Shown piece by piece: positions 18,483 through 26,899 of a stretch of DNA of 64,000 nucleotides. Origin of the DNA: Rhodococcus opacus B4 (GTDB lineage: Bacteria; Actinomycetota; Actinomycetes; Mycobacteriales; Mycobacteriaceae); contig NC_012522.1 in NCBI RefSeq assembly GCF_000010805.1, forward strand, positions 5,084,001 through 5,148,000. Direction: 5' to 3'. The translations under genes and the position numbers were made by a program. The notes under the pieces were generated by a model that was not told where the DNA came from, ran no database searches, and was given only the letters and a program-made list of their open reading frames with translations. Each line of letters begins with the position of its first letter. Position 1 is the first letter of the stretch.

Positions 18483-19724
18483 TTGTTACAGAGTGAATCG
18501 AAGTTCAGGGATTATCGTCTGCCCGCCGTCGCGCTCCTCGTGGGCGTCCTCTCCGTGGGGGTGGTGGCCTACCGAGAGTTCGATGCGGCAACGGGCTACC
18601 TGATGGACCTCTCGGTGTTCCGCGACGCCGGCCACGCCTTCGTCAGCGGGCTGCCGCTCTACTCCGCGGACTTCCCGAGCAGTTCCGGGTTCAGGTTCAT
18701 CTACGCACCGTTCGCGGCGATCCTCTTCGCGCCGATGGCGGAGATCGACCCCGCCGTCCTGCAGGCGCTGTGGTGCGCCCTCAACCTCGGGCTCGTGTGG
18801 TGGATGGTCAAGGTGGCGCTGTCGAAACTCGACGTCGGCCGCCCCGAACTTCTCGCCCTGCTGTCGATGGGGCCGGTCCTTCTCCTCGAGCCGATGCGCT
18901 CGAACTTCGACTTCGGTCAGATCAACATCATCCTGATGGCGCTCGTGGTCGCCGACTGCACCGGGGTGATCCCGAAGCGGTTCCGCGGAATCGCGATCGG
19001 CCTCGCCGCGGCAATCAAGATCACCCCGGCAGCCTTTCTGCTGGTCCTGCTCGTCCGTCGCGACTACCGGTCGATCGGACGGTCGCTCGCCACTATCCTC
19101 GTCACCGTCGGACTCGGCTTCTGGCTGCTGCCGCAGTCGTCGGTGTGGTTCTGGACCACCGAATTCTTCGCCACCGGCCGCGCGGGCGCGCCCGACTTCT
19201 TCCGCAACCAGGCCGTCACCGGTGTCATCGCCCGGCTCGGGGCGGAGGGCCGGCTGGCCAGCATCCTCTGGGTGCTCAGCGCGGCCGTCATCGTGTCTGC
19301 CGCCGCGTGGTCGGCGTACCGGTTCACCCGGTCGGGTGAACACCTGATCGCGCTGTCGATCGTGGCCCTGGCCTCGCTGCTCGCCGCGCCGTTCGCCGTC
19401 ACCCACCACTGGGCGTACAGCATCCTGCTGATTCCGATCCTGATCGCACCGCAGTACCGCAGCTGGCGGCCGGTGGTCGGCGCCGCGACGCTCATCTTCC
19501 TGATCGGCCCGAACTTCGTGCTGCAATCGTCCTCGTCCGGATGGGTGGAGGCCGCGGTCCGCGAGGTCATCGGCAGCTCGCAGTGCCTCGTCGCGCTGGT
19601 CCTGCTCGGCGCCGCGGTCCTGGCCGCGCGCTCCCGCACCCCGCTCCCGGACGTCGAGACCGGCGCCGTGCCCGCGGACGCCGTGCCTTCGGACGCCGAC
19701 GCGCTGGAGTCGGCTCGCAGCTAG
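18483..19724 (+). CDS. GT87-family (DUF2029) membrane glycosyltransferase, mannosyltransferase-like
   Basis: The 413-residue protein has about ten predicted membrane helices. The early luminal loop contains MDLSVFRDAGHAFVSG followed by FRFIYAPFAAILFAPM, and the D-x-x-V-F plus Y-A-P pattern is typical of polyprenol-phosphate mannose transferases (GT-C fold) of actinobacterial cell-envelope biosynthesis. Such enzymes add alpha-mannose to lipomannan, lipoarabinomannan or related glycans on the outer face of the membrane. The start is uncertain: the frame opens with a TTG at 18483 and no clear ribosome-binding site. Neighbours give no pathway clue. Confidence 0.8.
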   Translation: MLQSESKFRDYRLPAVALLVGVLSVGVVAYREFDAATGYLMDLSVFRDAGHAFVSGLPLYSADFPSSSGFRFIYAPFAAILFAPMAEIDPAVLQALWCALNLGLVWWMVKVALSKLDVGRPELLALLSMGPVLLLEPMRSNFDFGQINIILMALVVADCTGVIPKRFRGIAIGLAAAIKITPAAFLLVLLVRRDYRSIGRSLATILVTVGLGFWLLPQSSVWFWTTEFFATGRAGAPDFFRNQAVTGVIARLGAEGRLASILWVLSAAVIVSAAAWSAYRFTRSGEHLIALSIVALASLLAAPFAVTHHWAYSILLIPILIAPQYRSWRPVVGAATLIFLIGPNFVLQSSSSGWVEAAVREVIGSSQCLVALVLLGAAVLAARSRTPLPDVETGAVPADAVPSDADALESARS

Positions 19725-19773
19725 TGGCCGCCGACGAGCCGCGCGGAGGACCGGGCGGCGCTATCGTCGAGTC

Positions 19774-20064
19774 ATGTGCCGAAACATCACCGAGCTGCGC
19801 GGACTCGAACCGGCGGCCACCGCGGAGGAGATCGAGGCGGCGGCGCGTCAGTACGTCCGGAAGGTCAGCGGAATCCAGAAGCTCTCCGACGCCAACCGTG
19901 AACCGTTCGAGGAGGCGGTTGCCGTCGTCACCGAGGCCACCACGAAACTCCTCGCCGCACTGCCGGCGCGCAAGCAACCGCCGCAGACGGTGCCGCCGCT
20001 GCGACGACCGGAGGTCCGGGCGCGCATCGCCGCGAAGGCCGCGTCCGCCGCCGCCTCCTCCTAG
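19774..20064 (+). CDS. DUF2277 family protein
   Basis: The 96-residue protein begins MCRNITELRGLEPAATAEEI, matching the strongly conserved N-terminus of DUF2277 proteins (MCRNI, an acidic helix, then QYVRKVSG). The function of the family is unknown. It is small, soluble and alanine-rich, and its C-terminal third is likely disordered. It lies 49 bp after the glycosyltransferase gene and directly before a palindromic repeat. Confidence 0.85.
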   Translation: MCRNITELRGLEPAATAEEIEAAARQYVRKVSGIQKLSDANREPFEEAVAVVTEATTKLLAALPARKQPPQTVPPLRRPEVRARIAAKAASAAASS

Positions 20065-20066
20065 CC

Positions 20067-20117
20067 GGACGAACGGGACGCTCGTAGCGTCAGATCGAAC
20101 GAGCGTCCCGTTCGTCC
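20067..20117. repeat. 51-bp palindromic repeat, family R, copy 1
   Basis: Arms of 19 nt (GGACGAACGGGACGCTCGT and its exact reverse complement) flank a 13-nt loop containing GCGTCAGATCG. It begins 2 bp after the DUF2277 stop codon. Four other copies are in the window at 22491, 27857, 61848 and 62940. Confidence 0.9.
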
Positions 20118-20182
20118 GAGGGGGTTGGGTGGCCCGGCCGATCGGGGAGTGTCGGGACCGGCCGGTGTGCTCTACGCTCCGG

Positions 20183-21193
20183 ATGGTGGAGGTCGTGCAC
20201 TCGCTGGATCCGCTGTCCGACGTCGCAGTGCCGTCGGCCGCGTCGTCTTCGGACTGGGACGAGATCCGGGCCTGGTCCGACCAGGTGTACATGCCGTACC
20301 GCGTGCGGGCCTCGGGGCGGCTCCTGCAGCCGCAGTCGAGCATGTTCTCGGCGTCCATCGGCGACATCACCCTTACGCGTTTCCGGTACGGGATCCCGGT
20401 CACCGTCGACGACATCTCCGCCGACGCCGGCAACATCCTTGTCCTGACGACGATCCGCGGATGCGCCCGGCACCGGGTCGGCGCGGCGGAGGTGGAGGTC
20501 GGCTCCGGTGGCACGTTCCTGGTGGACTGCAGCCGCATCGAGCACTACATCGAATTCGACCAGTCGGATCTGCAGCTGAATCTGACGGTGCCGCACCGCC
20601 TGGTCGCCGACGCCGCCGATCGGTGGTTCGGATACCGGCCCGACGACCGCCTGTGGCAACACAAATGCGTGATCGGGGACGGGCAGCAGTCGGCGTGGAA
20701 CGCGCTCCTCGCGTACGCCGTGCGCTCGATCGCCGCCGACCCCGACCGGATCGCTCACGGCCGCCCGGGCATTCACCTTCAGGAGATGCTCCTCGGTCAC
20801 CTGCTCGCCGAATGGGCCGCGGCGGCGGGGGTCGCACTCGACGGCGGCAGGAGCGACGTGGCCCCCGAATACGTCGGGCGCGCAGAGCATTACATGCGTG
20901 AGCACGCCGCGGAACTGCCCACGGTCAGCGAGGTCGCAGCGGCGGTGGGGGTGAGTGTGCGGGCGTTGTCGGGGGCGTTTCGCCGCTACCGGGAGACCAC
21001 TCCGAACCGTTTCCTCACCGAGGTGCGGTTGCAGCGAATCCACGACGAACTCATCGCCGCGACGCACGAGTGCACCGTGTCGTCCGTCGCCGCGCGCTGG
21101 GGTTACGTGAACATGGGTGTCTTCGCCGCGGCCTACCGGGGCCGGTTCGGGGAGAACCCGTCCCGCGCGCTCGCCCGCGCCCGTCGCCGGTAG
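20183..21193 (+). CDS. AraC-family transcriptional regulator
   Basis: The 336-residue protein has an N-terminal ligand/dimer domain (about 1-220, with ITLTRFRYGIPVTVDDIS and GGTFLVDCSRIEHYIEFD, cupin-like). The C-terminal AraC DNA-binding domain covers about 235-336. The two HTH units are TVSEVAAAVGVSVRALSGAF and TVSSVAARWGYVNMGVFAAA, ending with FGENPSRALARARRR. The start is taken as the ATG at 20183; upstream frame belongs to the palindromic repeat. The gene lies upstream of, and codirectional with, a serine hydrolase gene it may control. The effector is unknown. Confidence 0.87.
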   Translation: MVEVVHSLDPLSDVAVPSAASSSDWDEIRAWSDQVYMPYRVRASGRLLQPQSSMFSASIGDITLTRFRYGIPVTVDDISADAGNILVLTTIRGCARHRVGAAEVEVGSGGTFLVDCSRIEHYIEFDQSDLQLNLTVPHRLVADAADRWFGYRPDDRLWQHKCVIGDGQQSAWNALLAYAVRSIAADPDRIAHGRPGIHLQEMLLGHLLAEWAAAAGVALDGGRSDVAPEYVGRAEHYMREHAAELPTVSEVAAAVGVSVRALSGAFRRYRETTPNRFLTEVRLQRIHDELIAATHECTVSSVAARWGYVNMGVFAAAYRGRFGENPSRALARARRR

Positions 21194-21312
21194 TGCCGAA
21201 ATCCGACAGCCGTGCCGCCGAATCGAGGTGGTCCACGTCACAGTGTGCTCCGTAGTGTCCGTTCCGATCCTCGGCCCTGGTGCCGACGCCGGAACCGAAC
21301 ACAGGAGGAACC

Positions 21313-22491
21313 ATGAGAGATGATTTCGCGAGTGTCACCGACACGGACCTGCAGAAACTGACGCAGGACGACGCCGGCGTCCCGGGTGTGGTGGCGATGC
21401 TCACCGACCGCGACGGCGTCGTGTACTCGGGGGTGGCCGGGGAGCGGTCCGTCGGCTCAGGTGTGGCGATGACCGCCGATACGGTGTTCGCCGCCTTCTC
21501 CACCACGAAGGCCGTCACCGGAACGGCGGCGCTCCAGTGCGTGGAAGAGGGCCTGCTCGATCTCGACGCGCCGGCCGCCCGGTACCTGTCGGAGATCGGG
21601 GAACTGCAGGTCCTCGACGGCTTCGACGACGACGGCGAACCGGTGCTCCGCGCGCCGAAGCGAGACATCACCACCCGGATGCTGTTGCTGCACACGGCCG
21701 GTTTCGGCTACCCGTTCTTCAGTGAGGAGTACCGACGCCTCGCCGACGAACACGGCTGGCCGAGCGTCATCACCGGCACGAAGAAGGCCCTGACCACGCC
21801 GCTGCTGTTCGATCCCGGCGAGCGGTGGATGTACGGCTCGAACATCGACTGGTGCGGTCTGGTCGTCGAGGCCGTGCGTGGGCAGCGCCTGGGAGAGGTG
21901 ATGCGCGAGCGCATCTTCGAACCGCTGGGGATGAACGACACCGCCTTCACGCTCACCGGCGACATGCGCGACCGGCTCGCCGTCGTGCACCAGCGCGCCG
22001 ACGACGGCACCCTCGTGCCGCTGCCCGAGATGGTGCTGCCGCAGGACCCGGAGGTCCACATGGGCGGCCACGGGCTCTACACCACCGTTCCCGACTACCT
22101 GAAGTTCCTCCGGATGTGGCTGCGGGACGGGGAGGCACCCGGCGGCCGGGTGCTCGCGGCCGCGACCGTCGCCGAGGCGGTGCGTGGCGGATTGGACGGG
22201 CAGGAGGTCACCGGGCTGCGGGGTGTGATCCCGGCGCTGTCGAACGATGCCGAGTTCTTCCCCGGCCTGCCCAAGAATTGGGCGTACACGTTCATGGTCA
22301 ACGACGAGCCCGCCCCGACGGGACGCCCGGCCGGCGCTCTCGGCTGGGCGGGTCTGGCGAACCTGTTCTACTGGATCGACCGGGAGAACGGCATCGCCGG
22401 GTTCTGGGCCACGCAGATCCTGCCCTTCGCCGACGCCGCCTCGTTCGGCGGTTACCTCGACTTCGAGACCGCGGTGTACCGCGCGCTGTAG
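21313..22491 (+). CDS. beta-lactamase-fold serine hydrolase (class C / esterase type)
   Basis: The 392-residue protein has the S-x-x-K nucleophile motif in [16 protein letters not shown] near residue 63, and the tyrosine motif YGSN in [18 protein letters not shown] near residue 175. [20 protein letters not shown] is typical of class C-like esterases and penicillin-binding-protein relatives. There is no signal peptide, so it is probably a cytoplasmic esterase rather than a beta-lactamase. The ATG is preceded by a strong AGGAGGAA. Its stop codon is the first base pair of a palindromic repeat shared with the convergent ipdC gene. The substrate is unknown. Confidence 0.85.
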   Translation: MRDDFASVTDTDLQKLTQDDAGVPGVVAMLTDRDGVVYSGVAGERSVGSGVAMTADTVFAAFSTTKAVTGTAALQCVEEGLLDLDAPAARYLSEIGELQVLDGFDDDGEPVLRAPKRDITTRMLLLHTAGFGYPFFSEEYRRLADEHGWPSVITGTKKALTTPLLFDPGERWMYGSNIDWCGLVVEAVRGQRLGEVMRERIFEPLGMNDTAFTLTGDMRDRLAVVHQRADDGTLVPLPEMVLPQDPEVHMGGHGLYTTVPDYLKFLRMWLRDGEAPGGRVLAAATVAEAVRGGLDGQEVTGLRGVIPALSNDAEFFPGLPKNWAYTFMVNDEPAPTGRPAGALGWAGLANLFYWIDRENGIAGFWATQILPFADAASFGGYLDFETAVYRAL

Positions 22492-22541
22492 GACGAACGG
22501 GACGCTCGTAGCGTCAGATCGAACGAGCGTCCCGTTCGTTC
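22491..22541. repeat. 51-bp palindromic repeat, family R, copy 2, between convergent genes
   Basis: The sequence is that of copy 1 with one change near the right end (TTC in place of TCC). It spans the entire gap between two convergent genes: its first base belongs to the serine-hydrolase stop codon and its last two to the ipdC stop. It may act as a bidirectional terminator. Confidence 0.9.
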
Positions 22542-23601
22542 AGGCGCGGAGGGCTCCCAGCGCGTCGATCCGCTTGATCGCGTCGGCGACGATGCCGTCG
22601 ATGAGGTCCTTGCAGGTGGGCAGATCGTCGAGAAGCCCCACGACCTGTCCGGACGCGAGGACGCCGGCGTGGGTATTGCCCTCGACCAGACCGGCTTTGA
22701 GCAGCATCGGGGTGTTGGCCGCCATGATGATCTGCTGCCACGTGCGGTCGCTGGACTTCTTCATGGCGAGGCCGTCCTTGACGAGCGTCGACCATTTCAT
22801 GCCGGTCATGGCCTTGAATTTCGAGGCGTTGCGGGCGGCCGCGACAAGCCCACGCAGGTTGCCGGAATGCTCGAGGCTGTCGACGAGTTCGGTGTTGAGG
22901 ACACGGTGGGGCATGCCGTCGACCTTGCGGGAGACGGTGGTGTCCTGCAGGCCGCGGGCGAGGTATTCCTGCTTGACGGAATCGGGGACCGTGGATTCCT
23001 GGGTGAGCAGGAAGCGGGTGCCCATGGCCACCCCTGCGGCACCGTACGCGAGGGCGGCGGCGAGTCCGCGGCCGTCGTAGAAACCGCCGGCCGCGACGAC
23101 GGGAATGTCGACGGCGTCGAGCACCGACGGCAGCAGCAGGGTGGTGGCCACCGGGCCGGTGTGCCCGCCGCCCTCCCCGCCCTGCACGATGACGGCGTCG
23201 GCGCCCCACGACGCCACCTTCTTCGCGTGCTTCGCGGCGCCGATCGACGGAATGACCACCACCCCGGCATCTTTCAGCTTCGCGATCAGTTCCTGTTTCG
23301 GTGCCAGCGCGAACGAGGCGACGCGCACGTTCTCCCGGATCAGCAGGTCGATGCGCTGCGGGGCGTCGGTGGCGTCGGCGCGGATGTTCACGCCGAACGG
23401 CTTGTCGGTGAGCGTCTTGGTCTTGGCGACGGCCGCCTCGAGTTCCTCGTACGTCATCGTCGCGGACGCGAGGATGCCGAGACCGCCGGCGTTGGCCGTG
23501 CCGGCGACGAGTCGCGGTCCGGCGACCCAGCCCATTCCGGTCTGCACCACAGGGTGTTCGACACCGACCAGCTCGGTCAGTGCGGTGCGAAGCGTGCTCA
23601 C
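22540..23601 (-). CDS. ipdC: NPD/enoyl-reductase-like flavoprotein, IpdC homologue
   Basis: The 353-residue protein is an FMN-binding TIM-barrel oxidoreductase of the nitronate monooxygenase / enoyl-ACP reductase group. Motifs include HPVVQTGMGWVAGPRLVA at the N-terminus, VQGGEGGGHTGP near the active site, and VVAAGGFYDGRGLAAALAYG for FMN phosphate binding. Gene order ipdC-ipdB-ipdA-echA20 matches M. tuberculosis Rv3553-Rv3550, so this is the Rv3553 homologue, implicated in opening the last steroid rings. The GTG start overlaps the ipdB stop (GTGA). The precise step catalysed is not settled. Confidence 0.88.
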   Translation of the reverse strand: MSTLRTALTELVGVEHPVVQTGMGWVAGPRLVAGTANAGGLGILASATMTYEELEAAVAKTKTLTDKPFGVNIRADATDAPQRIDLLIRENVRVASFALAPKQELIAKLKDAGVVVIPSIGAAKHAKKVASWGADAVIVQGGEGGGHTGPVATTLLLPSVLDAVDIPVVAAGGFYDGRGLAAALAYGAAGVAMGTRFLLTQESTVPDSVKQEYLARGLQDTTVSRKVDGMPHRVLNTELVDSLEHSGNLRGLVAAARNASKFKAMTGMKWSTLVKDGLAMKKSSDRTWQQIIMAANTPMLLKAGLVEGNTHAGVLASGQVVGLLDDLPTCKDLIDGIVADAIKRIDALGALRA

Positions 23602-24359
23602 AGCGACACCTCCCGGTCGCGCAGGCTGCGGGGGTCGAGGACCTCACGGATCAGCCGCAGTTCTTCCTCGGACGGCTCCCGGGTCACCGGGGCGTCGGCC
23701 AATCCCGCCACCTCGAACGACGTGTTCTCCGCGACCTGCTCGGCGGCGACACCGGGGTGCAGCGACAGCGCCCGGAACGTGTGCCCGGGCCCGCCGAAGT
23801 CGAACACCCCGAGGTTGCTCACCACCCGGTGCAGGTGATGGAAGCGGTAGGCGGGGTTCTCCGGATCGATCCGGTCGTAGCCGACACCCGAGACGATGTC
23901 GACCTGATCGCAGAACACCCGCGACGTGTGCTTGCCCACCCAGTAGCTGGTGGCGTGGTTGATCGTGTTGCCGGGCGCGCCGCGGACGCCGAACATCTGC
24001 CGGGTCGGCTGCTGCAGGGGACCGAAGGCCGACAGATTCTGGTTGCCGTGCCGGTCGATCTGGTTGGCGCCCATCACCACGTGGCGTCGACCGGACGCGA
24101 CGACGTCGAACACCTTCCGGAACGGCATCCAGCCCTCGATCGGGGCCTTCGCGCCGACCGCCGGGGTGTCGGCGAAGATCAGGGCCTCGCCGTCGGTGAT
24201 GAGCAGGTCGGGTTCGGTGGTCAGTCGCGCGAGCCGGGCGCCGATCAGCGGCAGGGTGGCCATCGGGCTGGCCATGATTTCGCCTGCCCCGGAGAAGATG
24301 TCGGCGCATGCGATCGCGCAGTACTCCGCGCGGGTGACTTCGGTGATCGTCTCGGTCAT
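23598..24359 (-). CDS. ipdB: COCHEA-CoA hydrolase beta subunit
   Basis: The 253-residue protein has the fold of class I CoA-transferase beta subunits (TRAEYCAIACADIFSGAGEI; SGVGYDRIDPENPAYRF). IpdA and IpdB form a heteromer that hydrolytically opens the C ring of the steroid-derived COCHEA-CoA during cholesterol degradation. The ATG overlaps the ipdA stop codon as ATGA, and the stop overlaps the ipdC start. Length and order match M. tuberculosis Rv3552. Assignment rests on motif and gene order, not on a search. Confidence 0.9.
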   Translation of the reverse strand: MTETITEVTRAEYCAIACADIFSGAGEIMASPMATLPLIGARLARLTTEPDLLITDGEALIFADTPAVGAKAPIEGWMPFRKVFDVVASGRRHVVMGANQIDRHGNQNLSAFGPLQQPTRQMFGVRGAPGNTINHATSYWVGKHTSRVFCDQVDIVSGVGYDRIDPENPAYRFHHLHRVVSNLGVFDFGGPGHTFRALSLHPGVAAEQVAENTSFEVAGLADAPVTREPSEEELRLIREVLDPRSLRDREVSL

Positions 24360-25249
24360 GCCTTGGACTCCTCTGCAAATTTCTTCACGGCGGCCTGGTA
24401 GTCGTCCTCGCTGCCGGACAGGTAGGTGTCGACGAACTGCTGCCACGCCTCGGGGGTCTTCGCCGCTTCGGCGTAGTGGCGCTGGAACTTCTCGTCGCGG
24501 CCGTAGCTGTCGCCGGCCAGGGTGAAGTGAGCGCCGTTCGGTGCCTCCACGACGCCGTCGACCATCATGCGGTTGAGGATGAGATTCTGCAGCGGAACGG
24601 TTTTCACCAGTTCCTCGGTCTCCACCACCCGCTCGACGGAGACGAACCGCTTCTCGGCCGCCGCGCAGTACAGGTCGTCGAAGTAGGGGTCGACCCCGGT
24701 GTAGGCGGCGTTGCCGTGCTTGTCACCGAGGTTCAGATGTACCAGTGCCGCATCGAGATTCAGCGCCGGCATCGCGATCAGGGTCTCCGATTTGCCGGAC
24801 GCATCCGGGTACGGGGAGGTGACGGTGCGCAGTTCGTCGCCCCAGAAGTTCCGGACGTCGGAGCCGAGCCCGGCACGGATCGGCAGGAACGGCAGGCGGG
24901 CGGCGGCGGCCTCCAGTCCGCACTTGACCATGCCCTCGTCCATTTCGCGGACCTCGATCTCGCCTGCGGTGCGCGCCTTCGCGAACCACGGGTCGTAGAA
25001 CGGGGCCGAATCGAGGGACACGAAACCGTAGTACGCCTTCTTGACCTTGCCCGCCGAGCACAGCAGTCCCAGGTCGGGGCCGCCGTAGGTGACGACGGTG
25101 AGGTCGGTGACGTCGGAGCGCAGCAGCGCCCGGACCAACGCCATCGGCTTGCGGCGCGAACCCCAGCCGCCGATGCCGATGGTCATTCCGCTGCGGAGTT
25201 CCCCGACGGCGTCGTCGAGCGACATCCTCTTGTCGCGCCTGTTCGCCAT
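24356..25249 (-). CDS. ipdA: COCHEA-CoA hydrolase alpha subunit
   Basis: The 297-residue protein starts MANRRDKRMSLDDAVGELRS, followed by GMTIGIGGWGSRRKPMALVR, the glycine-rich CoA-binding region of class I CoA-transferase alpha subunits. REMDEGMVKCGLEAAAARLPF and NLGDKHGNAAYTG are further family segments. It pairs with IpdB to hydrolyse a ring carbon-carbon bond in late sterol catabolism. It lies 5 bp after echA20 and overlaps ipdB by 4 bp, so the subunits are translationally coupled. The start agrees with the M. tuberculosis Rv3551 N-terminus (MxDKR-like). Confidence 0.92.
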   Translation of the reverse strand: MANRRDKRMSLDDAVGELRSGMTIGIGGWGSRRKPMALVRALLRSDVTDLTVVTYGGPDLGLLCSAGKVKKAYYGFVSLDSAPFYDPWFAKARTAGEIEVREMDEGMVKCGLEAAAARLPFLPIRAGLGSDVRNFWGDELRTVTSPYPDASGKSETLIAMPALNLDAALVHLNLGDKHGNAAYTGVDPYFDDLYCAAAEKRFVSVERVVETEELVKTVPLQNLILNRMMVDGVVEAPNGAHFTLAGDSYGRDEKFQRHYAEAAKTPEAWQQFVDTYLSGSEDDYQAAVKKFAEESKA

Positions 25250-25254
25250 GGATG

Positions 25255-26031
25255 TCAGCCTTTCCTGTTGTTCGAGTTGGAGCGGGGCTTCCCGGTTTCG
25301 ACGAACTCGTCGCGGTGCTCGTCCGCCACTCCGGCGAGGTTGAGTTCGAAGGTGTAGCCCTGCTCGAGGCGGTAACTGGTCTTCACGTCTACGGGGTCGA
25401 TGCCGTTGATGGCTTCCTTGGCGCAGCGGATCACCCGGGTGTCCTTGGCTGCGATCTTGGCTGCGATGTCGCGGGCGGTGTCGTCGAGTTTCTCCCGCGG
25501 CACCACGTCGTACACCGACCCGAAGTGCTGCAACTGCCGGGCCGTGACGTTCTGCGCCGTGTAGTACAGGGTGCGCATCATGTGCTGCGGGACGAGGCGG
25601 GCGAGGTGCGTGGCGGCGCCGAGCGCGCCGCGGTCGACCTCGGGCAGTCCGAAGACGGCGTCGTCGGACGCGACGATCACGTCGGCGTTGCCGACCAGGC
25701 CGATGCCCCCGCCGACGCAGAATCCGTTGACCGCGACGACGACGGGGACGGCGCAGTCGTAGACGGCGGCGAACGCGGCCGCGCAGCCCCGGTTGGCGTC
25801 GACCAGTGCGCCGTACCCGTCGGTGGCCTGCATTTCCTTGATGTCGACGCCGGCGTTGAACCCGCGCCCTTCGGCTCGCAGGATCACCACGTGAGTGTCC
25901 GGGTTCCGGCCCGCGTCGAGGATGGCGTCGGCCAACTCGAACCAGCCCCGGGACGGGATGGCGTTCACGGGCGGGTAGTCGACGGTGACCGTGGCGATGC
26001 CCCCCGGATCTGTCTCGCTCCGAATTCCCAC
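25255..26031 (-). CDS. echA20: enoyl-CoA hydratase-fold HIEC-CoA ring hydrolase
   Basis: The 258-residue crotonase-fold protein corresponds to EchA20 (Rv3550), which opens the D ring of HIEC-CoA in steroid degradation. Crotonase signatures are visible: VVILRAEGRGFNAGVDIKEM (oxyanion hole) and VVVAVNGFCVGGGIGLVGNA (second glycine oxyanion), then LPEVDRGALGAATHLARLVP. The GTG at 26031 has GAGGAGAA upstream. It is the first gene of echA20-ipdA-ipdB-ipdC and diverges from two SDR genes over a 61-bp region containing a perfect palindrome. Confidence 0.9.
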   Translation of the reverse strand: MGIRSETDPGGIATVTVDYPPVNAIPSRGWFELADAILDAGRNPDTHVVILRAEGRGFNAGVDIKEMQATDGYGALVDANRGCAAAFAAVYDCAVPVVVAVNGFCVGGGIGLVGNADVIVASDDAVFGLPEVDRGALGAATHLARLVPQHMMRTLYYTAQNVTARQLQHFGSVYDVVPREKLDDTARDIAAKIAAKDTRVIRCAKEAINGIDPVDVKTSYRLEQGYTFELNLAGVADEHRDEFVETGKPRSNSNNRKG

Positions 26032-26063
26032 TGTTTTCTCCTCGTCAGATCCGCACTTCACGC

Positions 26064-26081
26064 ACCAAGCAATTGCTTGGT
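26064..26081. promoter_or_regulatory. 18-bp perfect palindrome, candidate KstR2 operator
   Basis: ACCAAGCAATTGCTTGGT is fully symmetrical and lies in the short divergent promoter between echA20 and the SDR gene at 26093. Its half-sites ACCAAG/CTTGGT match those of the reported KstR2 motif (AnCAAGnnCTTGnT), but the spacer here is 6 nt rather than 2. KstR2 controls this gene set in mycobacteria, and no kstR2 gene is in the window. Confidence 0.65.
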
Positions 26082-26092
26082 AGGGTAGCACG

Positions 26093-26899
26093 ATGGAAAC
26101 GCGTTTCAATCTGGACGGAGCAGTCGTGCTGGTGACCGGCGGTGTTCGCGGGGTGGGTGCAGGCATCAGCCGCACCTTCCTCCGGGCGGGCGCCACGGTG
26201 GTGGCCTGCGCCCGGAGACCGGGCGACGAACCGGTCGAGGTGGACGGTCGCGCCGCCGAGTTCCTCCCGTGCGACATCCGCGATCCGGAGCAGGTGCAGG
26301 GCCTCGTCGACCGGATCGTCGAGCGGCACGGCCGACTCGACGTCCTCGTCAACAACGCCGGTGGCGCACCCTTCGCGCTCGCCGCGGAGGCGAGCCCGAA
26401 GTTTCACTCCAAGATCGTCGAACTGAATCTGCTCGCCCCGCTCCTCGTCTCACAGGCAGCGAACGCGGTGATGCAGGCACAGGCCTCGGGCGGCGCGATC
26501 GTGAACATCTCCAGCGTCAGCGGCTCCCGGCCGTCGCCGGGCACCGCGGCATACGGCGCGGCGAAGGCGGGGGTCGACAGCCTCACCACCAGCCTCGCGG
26601 TCGAGTGGGCGCCGAAGGTCCGGGTCAACGCGGTCGTCGTGGGCCTCGTGCAGACTGAACTCGCGCACCTGCACTACGGCGACGACGCCGGGATCGCCGC
26701 GGTCGGGGAGACCGTCCCGCTGGGCCGGATGGCGGTCCCCGAGGACGTCGGGAACTGTGCAGTCTTTCTCGCATCCCCGCTCGCGTCCTACGTCAGCGGG
26801 TCCACGCTCACGGTCCACGGCGGCGGCGAACGCCCCGCCTTCCTGGCGGCGGCAACACCATCTACGTCAACTACAGCATCGACAAAGGAGAACGCATGA
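26093..26899 (+). CDS. short-chain dehydrogenase/reductase, Rv3549c homologue
   Basis: The 268-residue SDR has the classical cofactor motif VTGGVRGVGAGISRTF near the N-terminus, DVLVNNAGGAPFAL (NNAG) around residue 90, and the catalytic YGAAKAG (Tyr-x3-Lys) preceded by the serine in NISSVSGSRP. Gene order beside echA20 and ipdAB matches M. tuberculosis Rv3549c, a KstR2-regulated gene of C/D-ring steroid degradation. It probably oxidises or reduces a hydroxyl/keto group on a ring-derived acyl-CoA. The stop overlaps the next SDR gene by 4 bp. Confidence 0.88.
   Translation: METRFNLDGAVVLVTGGVRGVGAGISRTFLRAGATVVACARRPGDEPVEVDGRAAEFLPCDIRDPEQVQGLVDRIVERHGRLDVLVNNAGGAPFALAAEASPKFHSKIVELNLLAPLLVSQAANAVMQAQASGGAIVNISSVSGSRPSPGTAAYGAAKAGVDSLTTSLAVEWAPKVRVNAVVVGLVQTELAHLHYGDDAGIAAVGETVPLGRMAVPEDVGNCAVFLASPLASYVSGSTLTVHGGGERPAFLAAATPSTSTTASTKENA

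Noticed and set aside
18467-18496. nine-codon frame (MKEQILVTE) as a possible leader peptide of the GT87 gene
   Set aside because: There is no ribosome-binding site, regulatory codon run or attenuator structure; it overlaps the TTG start out of frame.
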